Below, in pieces: positions 32,999 through 42,843 of a stretch of DNA of 64,000 nucleotides; position 1 is the first letter of the stretch; each line of letters opens with the position of its first letter. The position numbers and the translations under genes are program-made. Under the pieces are notes generated by a model, which was not told the origin of the DNA, made no database searches, and saw only the letters and a program-made list of their open reading frames with translations. This stretch comes from Sulfurimonas sp. RIFOXYD12_FULL_33_39 (GTDB lineage Bacteria; Campylobacterota; Campylobacteria; Campylobacterales; Sulfurimonadaceae): assembly GCA_001829785.1 (NCBI GenBank), contig MICF01000009.1, positions 62,001 through 126,000 on the forward strand. Direction: 5' to 3'.

Positions 32999-34561
32999 AT
33001 GCAATATTTAATGGCGATAGATGCAGGAACGGGAAGTATAAGAGCCGTAATTTTTGATACTTTGGGCAATCAGATAAGTGTTGCTCAGCAGGAGTGGACG
33101 CACCTTGAAGAAGATGGCGTGCCAAACTCCATGAACTTTGATTTTGATGCAAACTGGCTCCTTACATGTAAGTGCATAAGAGAATCTTTAGAGGCGGCAA
33201 ACCTGCGCGGCGAGGATATTTTAGCTCTTAGTGCGACGAGTATGCGTGAGGGGATTGTGCTTTATGACAAAGAGGGCAGGGAGCTTTGGGCGGTTGCAAA
33301 TGTCGATGCTAGAGCTTCTGATGAAGTAAGATATCTAAAAGAAAATTTTGTCGGAATCGAAGAAGAGTTTTACAGCGAGTCCGGGCAGACTTTTGCACTT
33401 GGAGCGATTCCGCGTATCATGTGGTTAAAAAACAACAGACCTGACATGTATGAGAGAGTTGCGAAAATCTCTATGATAGGAGATTGGATACTATACAAGC
33501 TTTGCAAAGTTATCGCAACGGATCCGAGTAACGGTGGAACTACGGGGATATTTTCGCTGAAAAACCGTAACTGGGTAAGTGACATGTCAAAGAGAGTAGG
33601 GCTTAAAGACGATATATTTGGCGAAGTTTTAGAGGTTGGAACACTTATGGGAAGTGTATCGAAAGAGGCTTCATTACAAACGACTTTATCTACATGTACA
33701 AAAGTTGTGATGGGCGGCGGCGATGTTCAGCTCGGATGTGCAGGTTTGGGTGTTGTTGATGTCGGTCAGGTTGCAATATTAGGCGGCTCGTTTTGGCAAC
33801 AGGTCGTAAATATAGACAAAAACACGCTTCCGCCATCAGATATGAACATAAGAGTAAATCCACATGTAATCTCTTCTCAGTCTCAAGCCGAAGGCATCAC
33901 GTTTTTCAGCGGTCTTGTTATGCGCTGGTTTAGAGACGCTTTTTGCGACATGGAAAAGTTGGAAGCAAAAGAGAGAGGAGTTGATGTTTATGCTGTTTTG
34001 GAAGAAAAAGCCTCAAAAGTGCCGGTCGGTTCTTATGGGATTTTACCCATTTTTTCAGACTCCATGAAGTACTCAAAATGGTACCACGCGGCTCCTAGTT
34101 TTTTAAACCTAAGCATAAATCCTTCTACATGTAACAGAGCGTCAATGTTTAGAAGTCTGCAGGAAAATGCGGCAATAGTCTCATCCATAAATCTTGACAA
34201 GATTAAAGAGTTTGCAGATATAAAAATTGACGAAATTGTTTTTGCAGGCGGGGCAAGCAAGGGTGCGCTTTGGTCTCAAATATTAGCTGATGTTACGGGG
34301 TGCAGTGTAAAAATCCCTCGTGTCACGGAAGCAACTGCACTAGGCGGAGCAATGGCGGCTGCCGTGGGTGTCGGAATCTATAAAGACATAGCAGACGCAG
34401 CAAAAAAAATAGTAGTTTGGGATAAAGTTTATAAGCCAAATTTAGAGAATAAAAAAGTTTATGATGAGATAAAAATTAAGTTTGAAAAAGCATACGAAGT
34501 GCAATTAAAGTTAGTAGATGATAATATTACGACTTCAATGTGGAAGGCACCCGGCCTATAG
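32999..34561 (+). CDS. lsrK: FGGY-family sugar kinase, LsrK (autoinducer-2 kinase)-like
   Basis: This 520-residue kinase has both FGGY domains: the N-terminal phosphate-1 motif AIDAGTGSIRAVIFD and a C-terminal ATP-site segment FAGGASKGALWSQILADVTG followed by EATALGGAM. Length and the ATSMREGIVLYD and NVDARA segments fit LsrK, which phosphorylates autoinducer-2 in the cytoplasm. No luxS, lsr transporter or lsrR gene is in the window, so substrate is uncertain; xylulose or glycerol kinases are less likely by motif. It lies 77 bp before metK, whose product feeds the pathway that generates AI-2. AGGAAAAGAA precedes the ATG. Confidence 0.75.
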   Translation: MQYLMAIDAGTGSIRAVIFDTLGNQISVAQQEWTHLEEDGVPNSMNFDFDANWLLTCKCIRESLEAANLRGEDILALSATSMREGIVLYDKEGRELWAVANVDARASDEVRYLKENFVGIEEEFYSESGQTFALGAIPRIMWLKNNRPDMYERVAKISMIGDWILYKLCKVIATDPSNGGTTGIFSLKNRNWVSDMSKRVGLKDDIFGEVLEVGTLMGSVSKEASLQTTLSTCTKVVMGGGDVQLGCAGLGVVDVGQVAILGGSFWQQVVNIDKNTLPPSDMNIRVNPHVISSQSQAEGITFFSGLVMRWFRDAFCDMEKLEAKERGVDVYAVLEEKASKVPVGSYGILPIFSDSMKYSKWYHAAPSFLNLSINPSTCNRASMFRSLQENAAIVSSINLDKIKEFADIKIDEIVFAGGASKGALWSQILADVTGCSVKIPRVTEATALGGAMAAAVGVGIYKDIADAAKKIVVWDKVYKPNLENKKVYDEIKIKFEKAYEVQLKLVDDNITTSMWKAPGL

Positions 34562-34638
34562 GTCAAAATTAAGGGGTGTTTTTCAAACTAGTTTGCGAGG
34601 CGATAGTCTTGCGGGCTGATAATAACTCAAGGAAATAT

Positions 34639-35838
34639 ATGTATCTTTTTACAAGTGAAGTAGTAAGTCCGGGACATCCAGATAAATGTGCGGATATCAT
34701 CGCAGACAGTATAGTCGATAAACTAATTATCGGAGACCCAAAATCAAGAGTCGCTTCAGAGGTTTTTGTAGCGGGAAAACATATAGTTATAGGTGGCGAA
34801 GTTACCTCAAAAACTAGAGTTACAACGGAAGATTATAAAAAAATCGTTCATGACGCTCTTGTAAACATAGGCTATGACGGAAATCCTTACTTTACGAGAG
34901 AAGAGTGTCTGCACCCTGAAGACGTAGAACTTCAAGTGCTTTTAAATGCACAGTCTCCGGATATTAATCAAGGGGTTGACCAAGAAGACGGCGAGACGGG
35001 AGCGGGTGATCAGGGGATTATGTTTGGATATGCAGACATAGAAACTGGGAACTATATGCCAAGTGCCATAACTTATGCCAGAGTATTGATGGAAAAAGTT
35101 TACAACTTTGCAAAAGCAAATCCTTCAAAATTGGGTGTTGACATTAAAACTCAAGTAACTATGGATTACGGTAAAAAAGAGAACTTTGAAAACTGCAAAC
35201 CGCAGAAAATCCACACTATCGTAGTATCTGCTCCATGTGTAAATACTATGGATATCAACACGGTTAGAAAATTAATCGGCGAGTTAATAGATGATGCAGG
35301 ACTTCCTAGTGAGCTTTACGACAAAAATGACTGCATTATCCATATTAACCCGACAGGTAAGTATGTATCACACTCATCACTGCACGATTCTGGGCTGACG
35401 GGTAGAAAACTTATAGTTGACAGCTTTGGCGGTTATGCACCAATCGGGGGCGGAGCGCAAAGTTCTAAAGATTATACAAAGGTTGACAGAAGCGGACTTT
35501 ATGCGGCTAGATGGATTGCAAAACATATAGTAGCATCAGGACTTTCTAAAAAAGCGCTTGTTCAGATATCTTATGCGATAGGCGTAGCTCGTCCTACCTC
35601 TGTTGCGGTTGATACTTACGGTACTGTAATTAGCGGCTTAGATGATGATAAACTTTCAGAATTTGTACTAAATAATTTCTCTTTGACACCAAACTGGATA
35701 ACACGCAAGTTTCACTTAGACAAGCCTTCAAAAGAGACGTTTTTATACGCAGACGTTGCGGCTCGCGGACAAGTGGGACAGAGTGATTATCCTTGGGAAA
35801 AGTTAGACGAGTTAGATAAATTTGAGGCGTTAAAATAG
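34639..35838 (+). CDS. metK: S-adenosylmethionine synthetase
   Basis: This 399-residue enzyme makes S-adenosylmethionine from methionine and ATP. The signatures SEVVSPGHPDKCADI, GAGDQGIMFGYA and GGGAQSSKDYTKVDRSG are present; the last differs from the classical GGGAFSGKDPTKVDRS. A frame open to 34576 is set aside because the conserved protein begins at ATG 34639, with AAGGA 6 bp upstream. It precedes mqnE by 2 bp, so the two are co-transcribed; mqnE uses SAM. Confidence 0.95.
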   Translation: MYLFTSEVVSPGHPDKCADIIADSIVDKLIIGDPKSRVASEVFVAGKHIVIGGEVTSKTRVTTEDYKKIVHDALVNIGYDGNPYFTREECLHPEDVELQVLLNAQSPDINQGVDQEDGETGAGDQGIMFGYADIETGNYMPSAITYARVLMEKVYNFAKANPSKLGVDIKTQVTMDYGKKENFENCKPQKIHTIVVSAPCVNTMDINTVRKLIGELIDDAGLPSELYDKNDCIIHINPTGKYVSHSSLHDSGLTGRKLIVDSFGGYAPIGGGAQSSKDYTKVDRSGLYAARWIAKHIVASGLSKKALVQISYAIGVARPTSVAVDTYGTVISGLDDDKLSEFVLNNFSLTPNWITRKFHLDKPSKETFLYADVAARGQVGQSDYPWEKLDELDKFEALK

Positions 35839-35840
35839 AG

Positions 35841-36893
35841 ATGAATTTAAAAAAAAGAATTTTAGACGGCAAAAGAGTAAGTTCTGATGAAGCGCTTGCT
35901 CTTTATGATATGGATTTTTTTGAACTTGGTGATTTGGCTGATAGTATCAGACAGAAAAAACATGGCAAAAAAACATACTACAATATAAACCGCCATATAA
36001 ATCCGACAAACGTTTGTGCGGATGTCTGTAAGTTTTGTGCTTACAGTGCTACTAGAAAAAATCCAAACCAATATACAATGACGCACGAAGAGATAATGAA
36101 TATCGTAAAAGATATAGATTCTCGCGGTGCAAAAGAGGTTCATATCGTCTCAGCTCATAATCCAAATACGGGTTTGGAGTGGTACTTGGAGATTTTCAAA
36201 AAAATCAAAACTGCTTATCCTCATCTACATGTAAAAGCTTTGACTGCCGCAGAGGTTGATTTTTTATCTCGTGAGTACGGCAAAAGTTATGATGAAATTC
36301 TTGATTTGATGGTTCAAAACGGTGTTGACTCAATGCCAGGAGGCGGAGCTGAAATCTTTGATGAGAAGGTAAGAGACTATATCTGTAAAGGTAAAGTAAC
36401 ATCGTCACAATGGTTGGAAATACATGAGAAATGGCACTCTAGGGGCAAAAAAAGCAACGTTACCATGCTTTTTGGACATGTAGAAAATAGAGCAAACCGA
36501 ATAGACCACATGATGAGAATTAGAGAACTTCAAGACAAGACGGGCGGTTTTAACTGCTTTATTCCGCTTGTTTATCAAACGCAGAACAACTACTTAAATA
36601 TAAAAGAGCCTATAACGGCAAATGAGATTTTAAAAACCATGGCAATCAGTCGCATTGTTTTGGATAATGTACCCAATCTTAAAGCTTACTGGGTAACTTC
36701 TACCGTAAATCTTGCTCTTGTTGCTCAAGAATTCGGTGCAAATGATTTAGACGGAACAATAGAAAAAGAGTCTATAAATTCTGCGGCAGGAGCTAAAAGT
36801 GCAAACGGCGTAAAACTTGAAGATTTTAGAGCACTTATAAAAAACAGCGGATTCATACCCGTAGAGAGAGACAGTTTATATAACGAAATATAG
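35841..36893 (+). CDS. mqnE: Aminofutalosine synthase (radical SAM), futalosine menaquinone pathway
   Basis: This 350-residue radical-SAM enzyme makes 6-amino-6-deoxyfutalosine, an early step of the alternative menaquinone route used by Campylobacterota. The cluster motif is C59-x3-C63-x2-C66, preceded by HINPTNVC, and the segments SMPGGGAEIF and TMLFGHVENRANR are characteristic of MqnE rather than MqnC. It begins 2 bp after metK and runs into the pglB gene 13 bp later. The other mqn genes are elsewhere. Confidence 0.92.
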   Translation: MNLKKRILDGKRVSSDEALALYDMDFFELGDLADSIRQKKHGKKTYYNINRHINPTNVCADVCKFCAYSATRKNPNQYTMTHEEIMNIVKDIDSRGAKEVHIVSAHNPNTGLEWYLEIFKKIKTAYPHLHVKALTAAEVDFLSREYGKSYDEILDLMVQNGVDSMPGGGAEIFDEKVRDYICKGKVTSSQWLEIHEKWHSRGKKSNVTMLFGHVENRANRIDHMMRIRELQDKTGGFNCFIPLVYQTQNNYLNIKEPITANEILKTMAISRIVLDNVPNLKAYWVTSTVNLALVAQEFGANDLDGTIEKESINSAAGAKSANGVKLEDFRALIKNSGFIPVERDSLYNEI

Positions 36894-36906
36894 TTAAAGG
36901 GCAAAA

Positions 36907-39003
36907 TTGGGTATATTTGCAAAAGAGACAAAACTAACATTTATCTACATTGTTTTAGCATTTTTATTCTCTGTCGCAATAAGGATGATTTGGCTTTATC
37001 AGTTTGCAGGCTATGAGCCTTTTATATTTAACTCTCAGTTTATGATAAATACAAATGACGGTTACTACTGGGCAGAGGGTGCTAGAGATATTTTAGCTGG
37101 ATTCTCCCAATCAAACGATCTCTCTGCAGTAGGTGCTGCCGCTTCAGAGTTGAGTGCCTTTTTTGTTAAAGTTTTGCCGTTTTCTTTTGAGAGCATAATC
37201 TTATATATGCCTGTATTTCTAGGTTCGCTTATCGTTATACCTATAATACTGATAGGCAAAAGCTTAGAGAATTTAGAACTTGGCTTTATCGCCGCACTTC
37301 TTTCAAGCATAGCATGGAGCTACTACAACAGAACAATGGTCGGATATTTTGACACCGACATGTTAAATATAGTATTGCCGATGTTTTTGCTTTGGTCGAT
37401 TATTTGGGCTATAAAGACAAATGAAGATAAGTATCTCATCATTACCGCGATTGATATTTTAATCTATAGATGGTGGTACCCGCAGAGCTACTCGCTTGAG
37501 CTTATGCTTTTTGGATTTATACTTTTTTATACGCTTTTTTTTGATAGAAAAAATCTTTACAACTATAAATTTTTGGCAATTATGATGTTAGCTATGTTAA
37601 ATATTGACGGATATGTAAGATTTTTTTCCGTTTTTGCTGTTTTTTACATGTACAAACAGAAGAGATTTGATAGATATGTTTATTATATTTTGGCTATATC
37701 AGTAGTTCTGTTTTTTGTTTCAGGCGGATTTGCTCCTATTTGGATGCAGTTAAAAGGATACGTATTTAAAGATGCCGTAAGTACAAGCACAGATGGTATG
37801 GGACTCCATTTTTATTCTGTTATGCAGACGGTAAGAGAAGCGGGACATATTCCCTTTGAGATGTTTGCAAACAGAATTAGCGGACATGTAGTTACATTTG
37901 TTTTATCGGTAATCGGGTTTATATATTTATCGTATAGACATAAAATAATGCTTTTTGCCCTGCCGATGCTCGGACTCGGATTTTTAGCTTCGGTTGGAGG
38001 TCTTAGATTTACCATTTATGCGGTTCCGGTCTTATCGTTTGGAATTGCATTTTTAATCACTGAAGCGGCAAGATATATGCCAAATTATAGGCTGAAATTT
38101 TTATTTATAGTGGTTCTTACATTAGCAATCTTGTACCCAAATTATAAACATGTTCTGGATTATAAAGTTCCTACCGTATTTAATGCAGATGAGGTAAAAG
38201 TGCTAGATGAGCTAAAAGGCGTAGCGCAAAGGGAAGATTATGTTATTTCTTGGTGGGATTACGGATATCCGATTAGATATTACAGTGATGTTAAAACGCT
38301 GATAGACGGCGGAAAACATGATGGAAGCGTTAATTTTCCGGTAAGTTTTATGCTTACAAATCCTCAGGATGTTTCTGCAAAAATGGCAAGGCTTGATGTA
38401 GAATATACGGAAAATGGATTTATAAAAATTGATACAAATTTATCAAATATTGAAAAAATGACCAAAGAGTACGGTTTTAAGGATACAAACGATTTTTTAC
38501 TCTCTTTGCAAACAGATTTAAAACTTCCGAAAAAAACAAGAGATATCTATTTTTATCTTCCTTATAGAATGTTAGATATTTATCCAGTCGTGGGTACTTT
38601 TTCAAATATAGATTTAATGAATGGAGATATGAAAAATCAACCTCTGTTTTATGCTACAAAAATGTTTAAGCAGAATGAAAATATTTTAAATCTTGGGCAG
38701 GGGATTTTGTTTGATTTACAAAGCCAAATTTTGACTATAGGAAATCAAAAAACATCTATTAAAAGATTTATACAGACTTCATACGATAAAAATATGAAGC
38801 TTCATAAAGAGCTAAAAATATCAAATCCAGATGCAGATGTAACCATCATTTACATGTCAAACTACAATACTTTTTTAGTTCTTGATGAGAAAGCTTATAG
38901 CTCTTTATATATACAGCTTATGGCTTTGGAAGAGTATGACAAATCACTCTTTGAAGAAGTTATATTAACTCCACATGTAAAAGTTTATAAATTAAAAATT
39001 TAA
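36907..39003 (+). CDS. pglB: Oligosaccharyltransferase, STT3/PglB family
   Basis: This 698-residue membrane enzyme transfers a lipid-linked glycan to asparagine in D/E-x-N-x-S/T sequons in the periplasm. About 13 membrane helices are followed by a periplasmic domain. The catalytic aspartate of the first loop lies in NTNDGYYWAEGARD (D51), the GYFDTDMLN loop follows, and the WWDYG motif is W449-G453. Length and motifs match Campylobacter PglB (713 residues). It starts with TTG, with AAAGGG upstream. Neighbouring galU, pgi and pglF suggest a glycosylation locus. Confidence 0.92.
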   Translation: MGIFAKETKLTFIYIVLAFLFSVAIRMIWLYQFAGYEPFIFNSQFMINTNDGYYWAEGARDILAGFSQSNDLSAVGAAASELSAFFVKVLPFSFESIILYMPVFLGSLIVIPIILIGKSLENLELGFIAALLSSIAWSYYNRTMVGYFDTDMLNIVLPMFLLWSIIWAIKTNEDKYLIITAIDILIYRWWYPQSYSLELMLFGFILFYTLFFDRKNLYNYKFLAIMMLAMLNIDGYVRFFSVFAVFYMYKQKRFDRYVYYILAISVVLFFVSGGFAPIWMQLKGYVFKDAVSTSTDGMGLHFYSVMQTVREAGHIPFEMFANRISGHVVTFVLSVIGFIYLSYRHKIMLFALPMLGLGFLASVGGLRFTIYAVPVLSFGIAFLITEAARYMPNYRLKFLFIVVLTLAILYPNYKHVLDYKVPTVFNADEVKVLDELKGVAQREDYVISWWDYGYPIRYYSDVKTLIDGGKHDGSVNFPVSFMLTNPQDVSAKMARLDVEYTENGFIKIDTNLSNIEKMTKEYGFKDTNDFLLSLQTDLKLPKKTRDIYFYLPYRMLDIYPVVGTFSNIDLMNGDMKNQPLFYATKMFKQNENILNLGQGILFDLQSQILTIGNQKTSIKRFIQTSYDKNMKLHKELKISNPDADVTIIYMSNYNTFLVLDEKAYSSLYIQLMALEEYDKSLFEEVILTPHVKVYKLKI

Positions 39004-39060
39004 TATTTTTTATGGCGTGATTGGATAGAATTATAAATTACAATTCATTAAGGTTAAAAA

Positions 39061-39900
39061 ATGCCAAAAGAGAACACAAAAATTAGAAAATGTCTTTTCC
39101 CTGCTGCAGGATACGGAACAAGATTTCTCCCTGCTACTAAAGCTATTCCAAAAGAGATGCTCCCTATACTGACAAAACCACTCTTACAATACGGTGTGGA
39201 AGAAGCTAGAGAAGCAGGAATAAACACTATGGCGATAGTGACGGGTCGTGGAAAAAGAGCGATTGAAGACCACTTTGATAGATCATATGAGCTTGAGCAT
39301 CAGATAAATGGAACTTCAAAAGAGATACTCATGAAAGAGATACGCGATATTGTGAAAAATTGTACAATTGCTTACACGAGACAAGTTGAAATGAAAGGTT
39401 TAGGTCATGCTATTTTGACCGGTGAGCCGTTAATAGGAGATGAACCGTTTGCAGTTATTTTGGCAGATGACTTGTGCGATAACGATGGCGAATCTGTTTT
39501 ATCTCAGATGGTTAAACTGTATGATAAATATAAGTGTTCAATCGTAGCCGTTGAAGAGATAGAGCCCGAGGATAGCAACAAATACGGTGTTATAGCAGGA
39601 AATGTAGAAGAAGAGGGTGTGATAAGGGTTACAGATATGGTAGAAAAACCGGAACCAAAAGATGCACCTTCAAATTTGGCAATTATCGGCAGATATATTT
39701 TAACGCCTGATATTTTTGATATCATCAGAGAGACTAAACCGGGTAAAGGCGGGGAGATTCAGATTACCGATGCGCTTTTAACTCAGGCAAAAGAGGGCAG
39801 AGTTCTTGCATATAAGTTTCAAGGCAAAAGATTTGACTGCGGGAGTGTAGATGGGTTTGTAGAAGCTACAAATTTTTTCTACAATAAAACTAAAGAATAG
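39061..39900 (+). CDS. galU: UTP-glucose-1-phosphate uridylyltransferase
   Basis: This 279-residue cytoplasmic enzyme makes UDP-glucose. The start AAGYGTRFLPATKAIPKEMLP is the nucleotide-binding and catalytic region, and LADDLCDN, VEKPEP and GKGGEIQITDAL follow at the expected places. It supplies sugar nucleotide for surface polysaccharide or glycoprotein. Two bases separate it from pgi. AAGG precedes the ATG. Confidence 0.95.
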   Translation: MPKENTKIRKCLFPAAGYGTRFLPATKAIPKEMLPILTKPLLQYGVEEAREAGINTMAIVTGRGKRAIEDHFDRSYELEHQINGTSKEILMKEIRDIVKNCTIAYTRQVEMKGLGHAILTGEPLIGDEPFAVILADDLCDNDGESVLSQMVKLYDKYKCSIVAVEEIEPEDSNKYGVIAGNVEEEGVIRVTDMVEKPEPKDAPSNLAIIGRYILTPDIFDIIRETKPGKGGEIQITDALLTQAKEGRVLAYKFQGKRFDCGSVDGFVEATNFFYNKTKE

Positions 39901-39902
39901 CG

Positions 39903-41111
39903 ATGCAATATCAACACAACTTTAACCCTACTATATCGGATGAGGATGTTTTTGGCGAAATAGTAAAAGAGAAAGATTTTATAGGTTACTATAATCTCGT
40001 ATTTGGAGATACCTTAAAATACAAAGAGTATGCTTCACATGTAGTGCAAAAAAATATAGTCGTAATCGGTATAGGCGGCAGTACACTTGGTACTTACGCA
40101 ATATATAAATTTTTAAAACACTCTAAAAAATTTAGTAAAAAACTCTATTTTTTAGAAACGACAGACCCGATTGATATAAAATCAAAAGTAGAAAATATTG
40201 ATTTAAATGACACTCTTTTTATCGTTATATCAAAATCAGGCACTACTATTGAGACCGTTTCTATTTTTAAATATATCAACTCTTTGGTTAAGTGCGATAA
40301 AAATAATACGGTAGTTATTACAGAGAGCGACTCTAAATTAAACGAATATGCAAAAGCTAACGATATACAAAGTTTTGAAATACCAAAGAACGTTGGTGGA
40401 AGATTTTCTGTTTTTAGTGCGGTCGGTCTGCTCCCTTTAGCAATTGTCGGCATGGATATAGATGGGCTTTTAAGCGGTGCAAAAGAGGTGTATGACTCAT
40501 TTTTCGATAAAAAAGATGTGTATGACAGAGTGCTTAAAAAAGCAAGATTTTTTGTGGAGTATAAAAATCGTTTTAATATAAACGTAATCTTCTCCTACTC
40601 TTCAAGACTAGACGGTTTTAACAAATGGTATATTCAGCTTTGGGGAGAGAGTTTAGGTAAAGTGGATATAAACAGCTCCAGACAGGGACTTACTCCAATC
40701 GGAATTATAGGTCCGATTGATCAGCACTCTTTTTTACAGCTTATTGTCGAGGGAACAAGAGATAAAACGGTTACCGTTATAAAGGTTGAGGATTTTGACA
40801 ATCATTTAAAAATTCCGCCTGTAAAACTCGAAGGTCTTGGTGAGCTTGATTATCTTGATAATATAGAGTTCTCTTCGCTTATCAACAAACAAGCTGATGC
40901 AACGATAGAATCGATACATAATCTGAGTGATATCCCGTGTGACGTAATAACAATAGATAGTGTAAGTGAAAAAAGTATAGCTAGTCTTATGTACGAGTAT
41001 GAACTATTAACTTCGATTTGTGCTAAATTTATGTACATAAATGCTTATGACCAACCTGGTGTTGAAGCAGGAAAAGTCATTCTAAAACAGAAGTTGGAGA
41101 GTAACAAGTAA
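39903..41111 (+). CDS. pgi: Glucose-6-phosphate isomerase
   Basis: This 402-residue enzyme interconverts glucose-6-phosphate and fructose-6-phosphate. Recognisable segments are GIGGSTLGTYAIY, SKSGTT near 105, QLWGESLGK and PIGIIGPIDQHSFLQ, which hold the phosphate-binding and catalytic residues. It is the short form common in Campylobacterota; enterobacterial Pgi has about 550 residues. It lies between galU and pglF, linking central metabolism to sugar-nucleotide supply. Confidence 0.93.
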   Translation: MQYQHNFNPTISDEDVFGEIVKEKDFIGYYNLVFGDTLKYKEYASHVVQKNIVVIGIGGSTLGTYAIYKFLKHSKKFSKKLYFLETTDPIDIKSKVENIDLNDTLFIVISKSGTTIETVSIFKYINSLVKCDKNNTVVITESDSKLNEYAKANDIQSFEIPKNVGGRFSVFSAVGLLPLAIVGMDIDGLLSGAKEVYDSFFDKKDVYDRVLKKARFFVEYKNRFNINVIFSYSSRLDGFNKWYIQLWGESLGKVDINSSRQGLTPIGIIGPIDQHSFLQLIVEGTRDKTVTVIKVEDFDNHLKIPPVKLEGLGELDYLDNIEFSSLINKQADATIESIHNLSDIPCDVITIDSVSEKSIASLMYEYELLTSICAKFMYINAYDQPGVEAGKVILKQKLESNK

Positions 41112-41117
41112 AAAGAT

Positions 41118-42836
41118 ATGGGCGCAGATAGAAGAATATTAAATTTTTTAGTAATTATAGCGCTCTCCTTTATCACTTTTTGGTGGACTTTTTTTATATT
41201 TCATACGCCATTTGATATAAAATTGGTCCTTATCGTAATAGTAGTTCGTACTTTATCATCATTTTTCATATTTAGCGACTACTCTCTTTCATGGTCTAAA
41301 GCTTCTCAAAAAACGTTTCTTATAAAAAGTTTTGTGTATATATCCGCATTTTTAATCTATATGCCTTTTTTTTACACAAAGGTAAGAATTGCATTTTTGG
41401 CATCTGAGCTATTTTTATATCTGTTTTGTATAAATTTTATTATGTATTTGTATTACTATTTAATAAATAAAAGTCATATAACAAAGACAAAATCGGTTGT
41501 TATCTACGGTGCAGGAAGAGCAGGAATAAGGCTTGAATCAGAGTTTGCAAACAGTGAATACAAAGTTAAATATTTTGTAGATGACGATAAAATAATCCAA
41601 AACCGCTCAATCGATTCTATACATGTACTTTCAAAAGATAAGCTAAAAGATAAGATAGGCGATGATAAATTTGATTTATTGGTTATTGCAATGCCATCAG
41701 CAAGCAAAAACAGAGTAAAAGAGATATATGATAGTCTATCCAAATATTTCAGAATAATTCAGATATTACCTTCTCTTGAAAAAATTTTAGAAAATAAAAA
41801 TTTTGCACAGCAGCTAAAAAATATATCGGTAGAAGATTTGCTTGCACGTCATCCGCAAGATTTGGATAAAAATAAAATTTCCTCTTTTATAAAAAACAAA
41901 ACAGTACTTGTTACCGGCGCAGGTGGAAGTGTAGGAAGTGAAATTTGTCGTCAATGCGAAAAATACGGAGCCAAAACATTAATACTTTTAGACCATAGCG
42001 AATATAATCTTTATGCTATCGGGGAAGAGATACAAAAGATAAAAATAGTGCAGGTTTTGCAAAGTGTCGTAAACAAAGAACTGCTAGAAGAAACATTTAA
42101 AATACATAAACCTCAAATCGTAATACATGCTGCGGCATATAAGCATGTTCCGTTAGTCGAGACAAATATAGAAGAAGCAATCATAAACAACATTCTTGGG
42201 ACAAAGAATGTTATTGATGCGGCTATAACATATGGTGTAGAAAAATTTGTAATGATTTCTACCGACAAGGCTGTTAGACCAACGAGCGTGATGGGAGCCA
42301 CAAAGAGAGTTTGTGAGCTTTATGCCCAAAACGTAGTTTCTTTAAAAACAGATATAGTAGCAGTCAGATTTGGAAATGTTCTAGGAAGTAGCGGAAGTGT
42401 TATACCTAAATTTAAATATCAGATAGAACAGGGACAAAACGTAACCGTAACACATCCTGACATTACTAGATACTTTATGCTTATTCCGGAAGCTTGCGAA
42501 CTTGTGCTTCAAGCAGGAGCGATAGCAACTGCAGGCGAGATATATATACTGGACATGGGTGAGCCTGTTAAAATAGTGGATTTGGCTAAAAAAATGATTG
42601 AGCTTAGTAAAAGAGAAGATATAAAGATAGAGTTTACAGGACTTCGTGCAGGTGAAAAACTCTATGAAGAGCTGTTAATAGACAAAAGTGACGCAAAAAC
42701 AGATTATGATTCTATAACAGTTGCAAAGCCTACAAAGTATGATATAGATAAATTAAACAGAGATATTGAGGAACTGCTTTTTTGCGAGGATAAACTAGCT
42801 AAACTCAAAGAAATTGTTCCTGAGTTTAGCCGTTAA
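41118..42836 (+). CDS. pglF: Membrane-bound UDP-GlcNAc 4,6-dehydratase, PglF-like
   Basis: This 572-residue protein has four N-terminal membrane helices (about 8-115), a CoA-binding-like Rossmann domain with YGAGRAG near 134, and an extended SDR domain with [11 protein letters not shown] near 273 and the active-site region [17 protein letters not shown]. PglF begins synthesis of diacetamido-bacillosamine, the first sugar of the Campylobacter N-glycan. The following pgl genes are not adjacent. WbpM/CapD-type dehydratases for other polysaccharides are the alternative. Confidence 0.85.
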   Translation: MGADRRILNFLVIIALSFITFWWTFFIFHTPFDIKLVLIVIVVRTLSSFFIFSDYSLSWSKASQKTFLIKSFVYISAFLIYMPFFYTKVRIAFLASELFLYLFCINFIMYLYYYLINKSHITKTKSVVIYGAGRAGIRLESEFANSEYKVKYFVDDDKIIQNRSIDSIHVLSKDKLKDKIGDDKFDLLVIAMPSASKNRVKEIYDSLSKYFRIIQILPSLEKILENKNFAQQLKNISVEDLLARHPQDLDKNKISSFIKNKTVLVTGAGGSVGSEICRQCEKYGAKTLILLDHSEYNLYAIGEEIQKIKIVQVLQSVVNKELLEETFKIHKPQIVIHAAAYKHVPLVETNIEEAIINNILGTKNVIDAAITYGVEKFVMISTDKAVRPTSVMGATKRVCELYAQNVVSLKTDIVAVRFGNVLGSSGSVIPKFKYQIEQGQNVTVTHPDITRYFMLIPEACELVLQAGAIATAGEIYILDMGEPVKIVDLAKKMIELSKREDIKIEFTGLRAGEKLYEELLIDKSDAKTDYDSITVAKPTKYDIDKLNRDIEELLFCEDKLAKLKEIVPEFSR

Positions 42837-42843
42837 AAATATG

